Of a stretch of DNA of 64,000 nucleotides, positions 11,114 to 20,718 are shown piece after piece. Position 1 is the first letter of the stretch. Every line of letters begins with the position of its first letter. The notes beneath the pieces were generated by a model. The model did not search any database and was not told the origin of the DNA. It was given only the letters and a program-made list of their open reading frames with translations. The DNA comes from Erodium maritimum (Eukaryota > Streptophyta > Magnoliopsida > Geraniales > Geraniaceae): positions 60,966,336 through 61,030,335 of the forward strand of contig OY997592.1 in NCBI GenBank assembly GCA_963921825.1. Reading direction: 5' to 3'. A program made the position numbers and the translations under genes.

Positions 11114-14100
11114 TCACTTACGGTTGATTCCTAGAGCTTTAACTGCAAGCTCCCAAGTGACAATCGTTGCTGCGTTGGCAGGAAACGCCCTCGCAATTGT
11201 AGGACCAAAACCTGCATAGCATCCTCTCACTCCGCCCCTCCTGTAAACCTATGCAAAACCATTCCTTAGTACCTTCTTTATTTTTTCTACAAATAAAAAC
11301 TGGTCGGAATGATGGCAAAAAAGTACCCTGTATTTATTTTACAATTTTGTATCCTTAACTTCAAATCGGTACTGTTGACCTTCAACTTATATTTTGCTCC
11401 CCTTTATATCACTCTTATTCGAAATGATGGTTTTACCCTTGAAGTTTAAATTAGCAAGTACAAAACGGCGATGTTTTTTTTTTAATTTAAATTTTCAAGG
11501 GCAAAATTATCAGTTTAGAACAATTTGACACAAAATGCAATTAAACAAAAGCTCAGGACCACAACTTGCGAACCGGTATTTTTTTGCCATTATCCCTAAA
11601 AGAAAGAGACACACATTGACTTACTGAGCTCAAAATCTGGAAGGGGTTTCTGGAACAGGTTTTATCTGGAGCAGTCTGGATAATGGTTTTGGCCAGATCC
11701 AATGGCAACACAGTTGACCAGAACTGGAACAAGTTTAAAGTATAATTACATCAGGAATGTTAATCAAACATTTCAAACTTTAAAATACTTACAGCTACAC
11801 CTCCGAGTCCGCCACTAATGATCCCAATTCCAACATCAGCCAAGTTGTTACGTTCTGATTTGAGTTGTAAATGCATATGGTACCGGACATGTTCATACAC
11901 GCTAAAAAATACTGCATTTCCCAAAGATTCTCTTAAAAGTGTGGCAAAACCTCCCCGAAAAATGCCTGTGATCTGAAAATTTTCCCATTAACGAAATAGA
12001 TTACAGGAATCTAAGTTAAGGGAAGCAAAGTATATTCTCACCCCTTCTGTTTTTATGGTTTTAAGGGCACAATCAAGAGGACTGGAATATCTACTGGACT
12101 TGGGAACCAAAGAGTCCGTGCCTTGAATTTGCATCCTACACTGGAAAGCTCAGTGTCAGATCTATGGAAATTAACAGTGACAATGCACCAAAACAAGACC
12201 GGAATGTATTAACTGTCCACTTCACTTGCCTTTATTAACTCTGACGGACATAATATAAAACTGATTATAGCCCCAGCATAAGCTGCTGAAGGAATAATAA
12301 CAGAGTGTTGTGGCCTGGTACTTTCTACTCCTTTCATGACCTGGTAAAAAAAGAAGGTTGTAAAAAACAGAGCTTCCACTCGTCTAGAACAAGCAGTTGA
12401 TACAAACCTGCAATGACTGTTTTGTTTGGGAGTAAATGCCAAAAGCAAGTGAACTCTCGAATGCCACCCCAATAAAAGACGATGTTGCCCCTCTATAGAG
12501 TCCTTTTACCTGTCAAGTGGGTTATCACTCAGTTCTGCAGATTAGTAAATAAGATCAATTTAATATTGAGCATGCACAGTTCCCCATCATGAAAGAAAAA
12601 GATCCAGAGGCTGAGGAATAGACTACCAAACCCAAAGGTTAGTAGTGGTACTACGAAACATTAGTCAAGAAATGAATGATATCTCAGAGCTGGGCCTGTT
12701 TTACAGCATTTACCCGACATGAAAAAACACTGCACTATCTGGTTTAGTTATTCTTTTTACTAATTTAATCAAGGGAAATCCCAATTACTAACCCCCTACT
12801 ACGCTATTTTTGTGACTACAAATTGTGGACGGCCTTTGTTTGCACAAACGGTTAGTAAATGCAAAAAACTCGGGGGATTGTGGACGGTTTGCAACCAAAT
12901 TTTGATGGAGTTATAACAAATGCAAAAAACAATCCTGTTAGTTTGTGCAAACAAAGGTCGTCTACGGTTTGCAGTTGCAAAAACCGTGTGGTACAGGGTT
13001 AGTAATTGGGGTTATCCCTTTAAACTACTAGCCAGTAAGGCCCGGTACACTAGATTAGGTTTCAAGCAATAGACAGAAAAACATTCAAGTATTCAAGCTC
13101 TTCAATATCTGCAATTTGCCTCTCCATCAAATAGGCTGATTGCAAATGCCAGAGAGATTTCTGTGGTTCAACTGATGACTAGCCAGCTATTACATGAACT
13201 AGCGTTATCAATAACAATAAGATGAGTACAGTGGAATTCTTGGAAATTACAGAGAGATTTCTACAAAATAAGCTGAGAAAATCTTTTTATCAGGACAACC
13301 AGCAAATATAAGCAAACACATAAGACAAACTGTAAGAGGAGGCTGGCTAGAGTTACAATGGGTCAATAATCAAGATGCCTGACAGATAACATAATGATAA
13401 TGTAATTACATATCAATAAATAATCCTCATTAAGTTCACAACTCAGCCTGTTGCTCAACTTTTGGGGAAAGCAAACTTCAGCTACATACGAGATATATCA
13501 AGTCAAAAAACATCACTGGATGCAATATACACTAACTCTACTTAATGGACTCTTGAACAATCTTTCTTTCTGGAATAGAACTGATGGGTTTCCAGCAGGG
13601 TCAATTTTCAAGTCCATCCAAATATAACTCTCTTGACTTTTTGCACACAATAAAGATAATGTTGTGGAACCATAGTTATCACAAACTAAAGCGTTTTTTT
13701 ACTGAGTTGTGACAAGTCAGTAAAAAATGCCTGCATAATGATCCTATCAAAAGGGCAGCGAAATTGGGACAAACAAATTCAGTGTGGAGGACAAATGAAA
13801 TGAAATGGAGGAGCATCAAAACAAAACCTCTATTGGCAGACATATCGAAATACATACGAAGTAAAAAGATTAAACAAGTCGTAACTATCAACTAAAACCT
13901 TAGGCTAGTAGCTGAATAACTACAGCCAATTACAGCTTCATACTCCTAAAAAATACCTCCCCCAAAGTGCTAACCCATTGTAGCTTTTTAATGCGGCCTG
14001 CGCACAAGCCCTCCTCTTGATCATGGTCAAGATCAACACAAATCTTAAGGTAAACCTATATGGATCCGACAATAGTTTTACACTCTTGACAAATGTTACC

Positions 14101-14569
14101 ATTAAGTATTAACCTATTGGAATTGAAGATCTGTATTGAGCTCCTACAAACCAACTAAATAACAAAATCGATGCAACATTTCTTCATCAAAACAAAATGA
14201 TGATTCTCCGATCCAATATGGTATAAAACTATATTCCACATTCCATAAAATGAATAATAAACTATGGGTTTAACATTAACAGCAATGATTTGAAGAGCAA
14301 TTAATAACAATACCCCTTCTGTCTTCAGTATCCGAGCAGTGCAATGCAAGCCATTCCTGTACTTCATCCCATGGGTTTCGGTATTGTGCTTTTGCAGCTT
14401 CACCTGATGAACAAACGAATCAATCAAAATCCCTCAGATTTGACCTTCAATCCATACACACGTAACTGGATAGTACCTTGACGGTGTCGAAGGGGTGCCC
14501 GGTGGCGACGGTGGCGACGCCTGCGAGGAGACCGGCGATGTACTCCTTGTAAGCCGAACTTTCCGGCAT
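11114..14569 (-). CDS. BAC1: Mitochondrial basic amino acid (arginine/ornithine) carrier BAC1
   Basis: Minus-strand exons are 14569-14477, 14403-14314, 12509-12408, 12340-12230, 12140-12042, 11972-11793, 11723-11625 and 11248-11114; every exon is a multiple of three and the protein is 302 residues. It is a three-repeat mitochondrial carrier family member of the inner membrane. The Px[DE]xx[KR] signatures are PFDTVK (repeat 1), PSELIK (repeat 2) and PLDLAK (repeat 3). Exon 2 (KLQKHNTETHGMKYRNGLHC) and the CRMQIQGTDSLVP segment match plant BAC1, which exchanges arginine, ornithine and lysine. The start at MPESSAYKEY was chosen by family length; a longer upstream frame exists. Intron 4 uses a GC donor (AAG|GCAAGT). 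Introns 2 and 7 carry MITEs. Confidence 0.93.
11306..11596. mobile_element. MITE in BAC1 intron 7
   Basis: The ends are inverted copies: left GATGGCAAAAAAGTACC and right GGTATTTTTTTGCCATTATC. Inner words also pair, such as TTTACCCTTGAA against TTTTCAAGGGCAAAATTA. The length is about 290 bases with no reading frame. It lies between BAC1 exons 7 and 8 and seems not to touch the splice sites. Confidence 0.6.
12771..13020. mobile_element. MITE with ~85 bp inverted repeats in BAC1 intron 2
   Basis: The left end AAGGGAAATCCCAATTACTA pairs with the reverse complement of the right end (AAGGGATAACCCCAATTACT). The pairing continues to GACGxCCTTTGTTTGCACAA on both arms. It is about 250 bases long and non-coding, so a transcript would form a long hairpin. 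It lies in the 1.8 kb intron between BAC1 exons 2 and 3. The flanks do not show a clear target-site duplication. Confidence 0.7.
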
Positions 14570-14654
14570 CGCTTCTCGGAGTGGGCGGCTCGCTGACCGC
14601 GATAGACCTGGATTTGAGTGCTTCTCTTCATCGAATACTAGCACTGTTCTTGCT

Positions 14655-14666
14655 CACTATATAAGG
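14655..14666 (-). promoter_or_regulatory. TATA-box candidate of BAC1
   Basis: On the minus strand the sequence reads CTTATATAGTGAG, about 90 bases before the chosen ATG. This is a normal distance for a short plant leader. Only about 50 bases upstream the repeat block begins, so the native promoter beyond the TATA box has been displaced or replaced. Confidence 0.45.
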
Positions 14667-14712
14667 GCAATAATGTAAATTTAAATCTTTACTTTAGAGA
14701 TGATTCAAGTCC

Positions 14713-15735
14713 GATAAGATGAACCGGTCCGGTCTGTATCCGGATGTGTAAAAATCCGGATTTTTTTTTGAAACGGGTAACCGGAGAATTGTATTAATAC
14801 CCAAATGTAATCAAACAAGAAAGGGCGTAAACGCCCGGGGTTCCAGATATGTGTCCGAACCGACCGTAGCAAGTCCAGCGCTTGTGGACCCATAATAATA
14901 GCCTACTTGACATCGTTGGCAAACACTCAAGACAACGCCTTATCAGCGTCTCAAAACAGCGAGACTTGAAATGAAAAATCCTAATCAACACAAGAACTAG
15001 ACTGTCTAGCCAAAAATTTATTCGACCTAAAACAGGATAAAAAAATCAGCACATGAACGAAGTAACAGACTACCAAATATGCAATGCTAGTTCTTCTGGG
15101 CCTTGTGCCATTGGAGCGTTCTGGTATCATCAATTCTTCGTCGTGATTCGTCCGGCCCCATCCTATCGTCCCTCCTCCCGGATCCCAGATCCATCGAGGG
15201 AGCGGACCCATGCTGGCTAGGGTGTGCCCCTTTGATGGATAGGCCCTAAACTGGCCCGCTGCAGATAGGAGACGCATGGAGCACGGGCCCTAGTGGACGA
15301 CAACAGAAGTGCCACGGTGGCCATTGGCACTAGCTCGGGACCAAACCGGCGACGCATGATCGGTAGCGCGAGGTCGTGGGACGGTTTGAACGGGCGGCGG
15401 CGACCTGCGAAGGTGGGCGGCGGCCAAAAAGATGAAGAAAAGGATGTTGTAGAGAGAAAACCCTAGCAAGGGTACTGTTGAACCCATTAAAGGGTGAACC
15501 CGTCAAGGGTAGCGGAGCACTTTGAGATAGAAGCTTCAATGGTGGAGAAGAAGGGGGGAAGGGGGGAGGAGGCTGCGCAGAGCAGCCCCTAGGGTTTTCG
15601 CGCTATAATGGCTAAAATCCAGAATTTTATTGATAGTCCGGATAGGTTTCGGATATGAGTTTTCAATGTCCGGTCCATCCGGACCAGACTTCAAAATGGG
15701 TTCCGGACTAGATATCCGGTCCGGTTACAATCCTA
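14713..15735. mobile_element. hAT-like MITE, split by a LINE insertion
   Basis: Outside the inner LINE (14761-15613) the left piece carries AACCGGTCCGGTCTGTATCC. The right piece ends CCGGTCCGGTTACAATCC; its reverse complement GGATTGTAACCGGACCGG resembles the left end. TCCGGAT-type words are scattered through both pieces, as in hAT MITEs. GATAAG occurs at both outer edges and may be part of an 8 bp target duplication. The ends are imperfect, so the superfamily call is tentative. Confidence 0.4.
14761..15613 (-). mobile_element. Truncated LINE-derived insertion
   Basis: In minus orientation the element starts near 15613 with an AAAACCCTAGGGGCTGCTCT leader. It ends at 14761 in a poly-A tail, seen as TTTTTTTTT on the plus strand. 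The 3' end reads GGTATTAATACAATTCTCCG before the tail, a common plant LINE terminus. Flanking AAAATCCGGA (14751-14760) and AAAATCCAGA (15614-15623) look like a 10 bp target-site duplication with one change. No intact frame remains. Confidence 0.6.
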
Positions 15736-16861
15736 GATAAGAATACAAAAATTCTCATAATCCATTATAATAAGATGGAAAATAAATTAAAAAATGATTT
15801 ATATGGACATGATCATGATCATTATATTTTATTTTATTTTACTTTTTAAGAAGAAATTATATATAGAATTTAATAATAACTTAACTATTTTAATACAAAT
15901 TAAGGACTGTGAGTGTGTTTCTCTTTTTTCCCTAAGGTTTCACGTCGTTGTCGTCAACGTTCTTTTTTTCGGGGCCCGTCTCATCCATGCATCGTCGATC
16001 CACAACCACTACCACCTCCTCCATCTATTACGACATTAACCCTTTGGATCCCCTCCTGGAACGATCGGGGCAAGGGATCGAAGGCACTTCGCTACCCCAC
16101 CACCGCTTGTGATGCTTTGACGTGGTCCCACACCTCCTTTCTCGCTTTACGGACCACTAGTTTCATCGAGCGGACGGGAATGGCTCCGGAAAAAAAAGAG
16201 GGTCGTTTTTGATCCCTATGGATCTTTGTGCTGGGTCCTTTCAATCCCACAATCTAAATCGTGGAGATTGGGATCATCGGCTGGATTTGTAAGCGGGCCG
16301 ACGATGGAAGACGGTGGTGTCTTCTCTGGATTGTCGACAGAAAACGGTGGAAAATCGGATGCGGCGTTGTGATGTCGTGGATCAAGAACATGAGCCCTTG
16401 TTGGCCCTAACAACTAGCCGAGATTTTTTACACAGCCTCGATAGTTCCAATGAGTACCAAACGGGGGAGCGGGAACAATTGAGGAAATATGTTCCGTCTT
16501 AATGGTATCTGGCACAACCTGATCTCAAGCCTCTTCCTTTTCTTGGGGACTTTCTCGACTACCTATCATACTTCATTCCAAATGGTCTCCATCGTGGAAC
16601 TAGCGTATATGTTAGGCAAAGTAAGTCGAGCCTAGAAAAGTGATAGATGCACACCCCACGAGAATATGGATAGGCGTAGACCATATAATTTGTCACCTGG
16701 ATTAACTGGACATTTTAGTTATAAGTTAAGTATTTCAGGTATGTCCGAGACTATGGCTTGCTCCTTTTTTTATGTCTACATAATAATATTTCCACGTTTA
16801 CGTTGAAAAACAATAACTAAATTGAAGAGTCAATTACTCTTTTTTTAAGCTTTTAAAGTGT
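15736..16861. other. Unclassified sequence with possible LINE leader
   Basis: The piece is AT-rich to 15900. From about 15930 to 16500 it is GC-richer and resembles the 5' leaders of the LINEs in this window (short broken plus-strand frames, an ATG at 16181 soon stopped). No domain can be recognised and it probably is repeat debris. Confidence 0.3.
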
Positions 16862-18955
16862 TTTATTTTTATTTTTTTGAAACGAGGTGGAATATTATTA
16901 TTCGATAAATAGTGCCAATAACTCTTACATAGATAATGGGCCAAAGTCCTTAAATTTCAAAATATAGTCCGAGACCTTGTCGTAGAGTAGGTGTACCGAC
17001 GCCTTTGACCCGTAGAAACAATCTAATTTTCATCATAGACATAAATTGGATAATAACAGAAGATATAAAAGCACATAACAAAGAATAAAGACCGCCACCA
17101 ATTTGAGATTGGTTGGGGTGATTGTTTTACTCGCTGATGTGCCTCGTGGAAGGTTGCAAAGGTGTCTGCTCGAATACCCGTTGGTATGTCTTGTCCTCCG
17201 AAACATGTGGGGATGTTCCGTTTGTTGGGGGAAGAGTCGGGATAAGCCGACTCGGGATGATGTGGGACAATACTCCATCCTACTTACTCATATCTCGTCC
17301 TCAACACATGGGTCCTAACGAAGCTGTTTGGCATCCCTTGCTTGGGTAAGATACCCTTCCCCTTCTCTTAGGTGGTCAGGATGATGGGAGTTCCATAAAG
17401 CTCCAACACTCATTTAAGCCGACTTGTGTGGGTATGTAGTTGGTTGGCCTTCTCTCTGACCCTCGTCTTTCAGCCCTTCAATTTCTTGAGGCCTAACCCC
17501 GCGAGATGAGCTTGAGATTGCTTGTGCTTCCACTCCAATAGTTTTTTTGTAGGTGATGTCGTCGATAGGCCAAACAAAGGATCATGATGCTTAGGGGTTT
17601 CTACTACCATTAGGGTAAGGTTTAGAGGTAGAGGTGAATGATATCCCCCTTCTATCCTCGTTAGGAATCTTAGAGATCTCTGTAGTCCTGACTCTCTATG
17701 CATCTGATCCTAATGCCCCCATTGAAAACTTTGAGTCTTCTCCCTGAGAAGTTCCTTACTCATGTCACAAATGAGTCTCTCTTTCACATAGAAGCTCCCC
17801 GGACGGAAAGCCTGGTAGGGAGCCCGATAAACCACGATAATGACGATCCATCACAGGACTTGGCTTCCCTCAGCCTCGGGGTCTCGTCCACCCTCTCCTT
17901 CTTTGGTCGTCACGCTCGTAACATACTCCACTTCGTCTAAAACAGTTTCTCTGCATCCAACTCTAGCGGAGCTCGGAGAGATGTATCAAAACATGCTTTC
18001 GACGGTCCCACTCTCGAGAGGCGGGCCAAGAAATCCTTGATGAAATGGTTGAGACGACCACATCGACTGTAGCAGCCCAAAATCTTTTCATATTGAAGCC
18101 CGATCAGGGTAGGCTCCCGGTGTCCAAGGAAAATTAGACAGACAGGCCAATAGAGGGACTTATACATATCCAGGCAGAACCGTAACCACATGAACTCATT
18201 CCATCTATGACGGCTTGAACGCGATATCGTGCACAACGTGTTGGCCAGTAACGATCGAATAAAGTCATTTCAGGTGTCCCCGACATGTTGAAAGCCCTCA
18301 CCCCGATCTCCACATGCCAGAAATGGAGCGATTTTGGATGTATGCACAACTATAGCGACATCAGTAGTAAAGGGTATCCAATGAATTCCCAAGGCCATCG
18401 ATGTTGGATATCTTTCATGACGTTTTGGGAAGGGAAAAAACGCCACCACCTCCTTCGACATAGGCCCACTTCCAGCCCCGTTCCATGTAGCGTGCCACCA
18501 TTACCCCACATAGGGTTTTGGGGTTGCACGGGATGTTGGAGAGAAGCCTTCTCGCCAGAGCATATCAGTAGCGTGTGTCCGCCATGGCCAAGACTGCTCT
18601 GACCAGGATCACCACTACCTCTTCCTCCTCTTCATCCTCCGAAGATAAGGTCCCAAGTTGGCCATGAATAACCTTTAAGACGGTAACTTACGTTGCACGA
18701 CGCGAGAAAGAGTTAGATCCGATCATGGGGGTCATCGATGTAGTTCACTGTAATGGAAGGACGCCACAACTGGGTGATGTTGGAGACAAAGAGAAAGTCG
18801 GCCTGACAACAGAAAGAAGATGAGTAAATCCCGTGGAGAAAAGAAAGGGGGAGCTCGAAGAAGAAGATCCTCTACCAATATTAACAGGGATCACTACGAC
18901 TTTCTGTGAAAGCCCGAAATGGTCCATTTACGAGAGCATGAAACCCTAAAATTTT
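16862..18955 (-). mobile_element. LINE-derived element retaining ORF1 but no RT
   Basis: On the minus strand the element ends in poly-A (plus-strand TTTTTTTGAAACGAGGTGG at 16868 onward). Its only recognisable coding is a gag-like ORF1 fragment at 18236-17937. That fragment reads WNEFMWLRFCLDMYKSLYW, then LQYEKILGCYSRCGRLNHF, a CCHC zinc knuckle of the zf-CCHC_4 type whose last Cys is lost. This matches ORF1 of the larger LINE at 53282-53830 (FLWLRVELD and LEYEKLLEFCYRCD). Endonuclease and reverse transcriptase could not be seen. Its layout resembles that of 61008-63180. The 5' end near 18955 is approximate. Confidence 0.55.
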
Positions 18956-18993
18956 TGAAACATTTTTTAATGTGTCAAGTATTTTTATTAATT

Positions 18994-20132
18994 TTTTTTA
19001 GAGAGAAACGAGAATATTATTAAAGTAAAAGCATTTCGGTGCCTGCGGAAACCCGAGGCACCTTACAGAGGAACCAAACTAACATAACATGAAAGACATA
19101 AGCAAGAACATAAATTTTGCTCTTTGACATAGGGGCGGTCGGAGGGGTGGGACTGCGGTAACGTCCAAGGACACCGATACAGTATACTACAACCATAAGA
19201 TACTGATCGAGCAGATCAGAGGATAAACAAGCAGTGGTGGACCTATTACTCCCCCAGTAAGTCAGCGTGCGTCGTCCTCCCTTGACTGATAATGGTAGGG
19301 CTCCTGAACGCGGGATTGCTGACTCCGAAGTGGTAGGGAAGTAACACAACGACTGTTGGTGGTACCCTTGCCACCAATACACCAGGGAGAAGGTACAATC
19401 GACCAACCTCTCCCTGGCCTTCCCAGCACTCATTCCTGGAGGCGAGGGTGCATGAAGCCCCCCGCCGCTGCTGAAGACGCCCCATTCGACGCCGCATATT
19501 CTTCATCCTCTACTGAGTCCTCGTCTCTCTCAACCCTCTTGTTTCCGAGCCTCCACGCCATCGCCTCCTCCGACTCCGTGGCCTCCGAATCCATCGCCGA
19601 TGGGATAACGAACAGAATCAACACCGCCCCATCTCGGGGTGGTTCATCGGATCTGACCCCCTCTCCCGTCACCGGCTGCTCCACCGGTGGCGTCTCCAAT
19701 CGCTGACCCATCTTTTTCCTTGGCCACGGTCCAACTCCGTGTATCCTACGCGGTTCCGCTCCGACGCCCCGATCGACCACCACTGTCGCCGAGACTACCA
19801 CGGCCTCAACACCGCCTTCCGCCGCCATCAAAACCTCCACGAGCTCCACGTCCTCCCCCGACGCCCAGCCTTTGGGTGATCCCCCGACCATGCTCAACGG
19901 CGCCGGAGTACCCCAGCACTCCCCCATCGCCCTAGAATCCATCCCGAGCACCCCAGTCGATCCTCCTTTCCACCCCGACGCCTTTGTGTTACCTTCCACA
20001 CTCACGTCCGGTGTATCGCCGGCCATAGCCGGCACTTCCAACTCTCTCTTCCCTATATTCCTGAGTGATAATGGTGAGAGAGGTGAAAAAACACTAAACC
20101 CTAGCAGAGACTTCAAACCCTAGCAGAGCAGC
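18994..20132 (-). mobile_element. 5'-leader/ORF1-start LINE copy with perfect target-site duplication
   Basis: In minus orientation the element begins near 20132 with CTGCTCTGCTAGGGTTTGAA and ends at about 18994 in a short A tail. AGTATTTTTATTAATT occurs at 18978-18993 and again at 20133-20148, a perfect 16 bp target-site duplication, which fixes both ends. It holds one long minus-strand frame (about 20116-19430, 228 codons) that starts near the 5' end. The translation is Gly/Glu/Val-rich and not recognisable as a host protein. It looks like LINE 5' ORF1 sequence, joined to a 3' terminus without EN or RT. Confidence 0.7.
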
Positions 20133-20148
20133 AGTATTTTTATTAATT

Positions 20149-20718
20149 AATATTGTTGGGATAGATTTATAATTAAATAAATTAGAGATATATTGTTTAG
20201 GTGAGGAATGGGAGCCGGATCGGGTCAGATGTCATTGTCCGAACCGGAGCATCGTCGTCAAGTCCTAGTCCTACCATGATGTTCCGTGTGTTTTGTTTTC
20301 ACATTTACAAATTCCGATCTGATGATTAATTAGTTGATTAATCTCTTAATTAATCATGTAATTAAAGCAAAATTAAAACAAATAGTATACCAAATTTCCT
20401 GTTTTTTCTTCCTGAGATTCTTCGGAGTCCGATTCGTAACAAAACATCAGATTTTTCACCGCCTCCAGATTTGACGCCATAAATCTCCCACGAAACCAAC
20501 TAATCGCGAGCTATAGATTCGCCCACGTTGAATCCAATTCAAATTTCGTGTGCGCCAAAGTTCAAATCTTACTGGTTCATTCTCTAATCCGAGAGCTCCA
20601 ATTCAGTGGGTTGATCGAGATTGAATTCAATTTTTCTGAACTGGGTGCTTCTGGTTTTGCGAATTGGGGAGGGAGATGAAACTTAGATGATGAGAGGGAT
20701 TGTGGGTTTTGAGGGACA
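20149..20718 (+). promoter_or_regulatory. Upstream region and 5' UTR of the MUCI70-like gene
   Basis: The first ~200 bases are AT-rich. From about 20400 to the ATG the sequence resembles a plant leader (pyrimidine-rich patches, no conserved frame). The LINE insertion ends only ~570 bases before the start codon. A specific TATA box or transcription start is not clear. Confidence 0.35.

Noticed and set aside
14570-14644. Longer N-terminus for BAC1 starting at 14644
   Set aside because: It would add 25 residues not found in BAC1 proteins as I know them and overlaps the likely leader just after the TATA-like box; the ATG at 14569 gives the usual start.
19430-20116. 228-codon minus-strand open frame as a host gene
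   Set aside because: It lies wholly within the LINE insertion bounded by the 16 bp target duplication. Its composition is low-complexity Gly/Glu/Val and it has no splice-linked partner. I report it only as element sequence.
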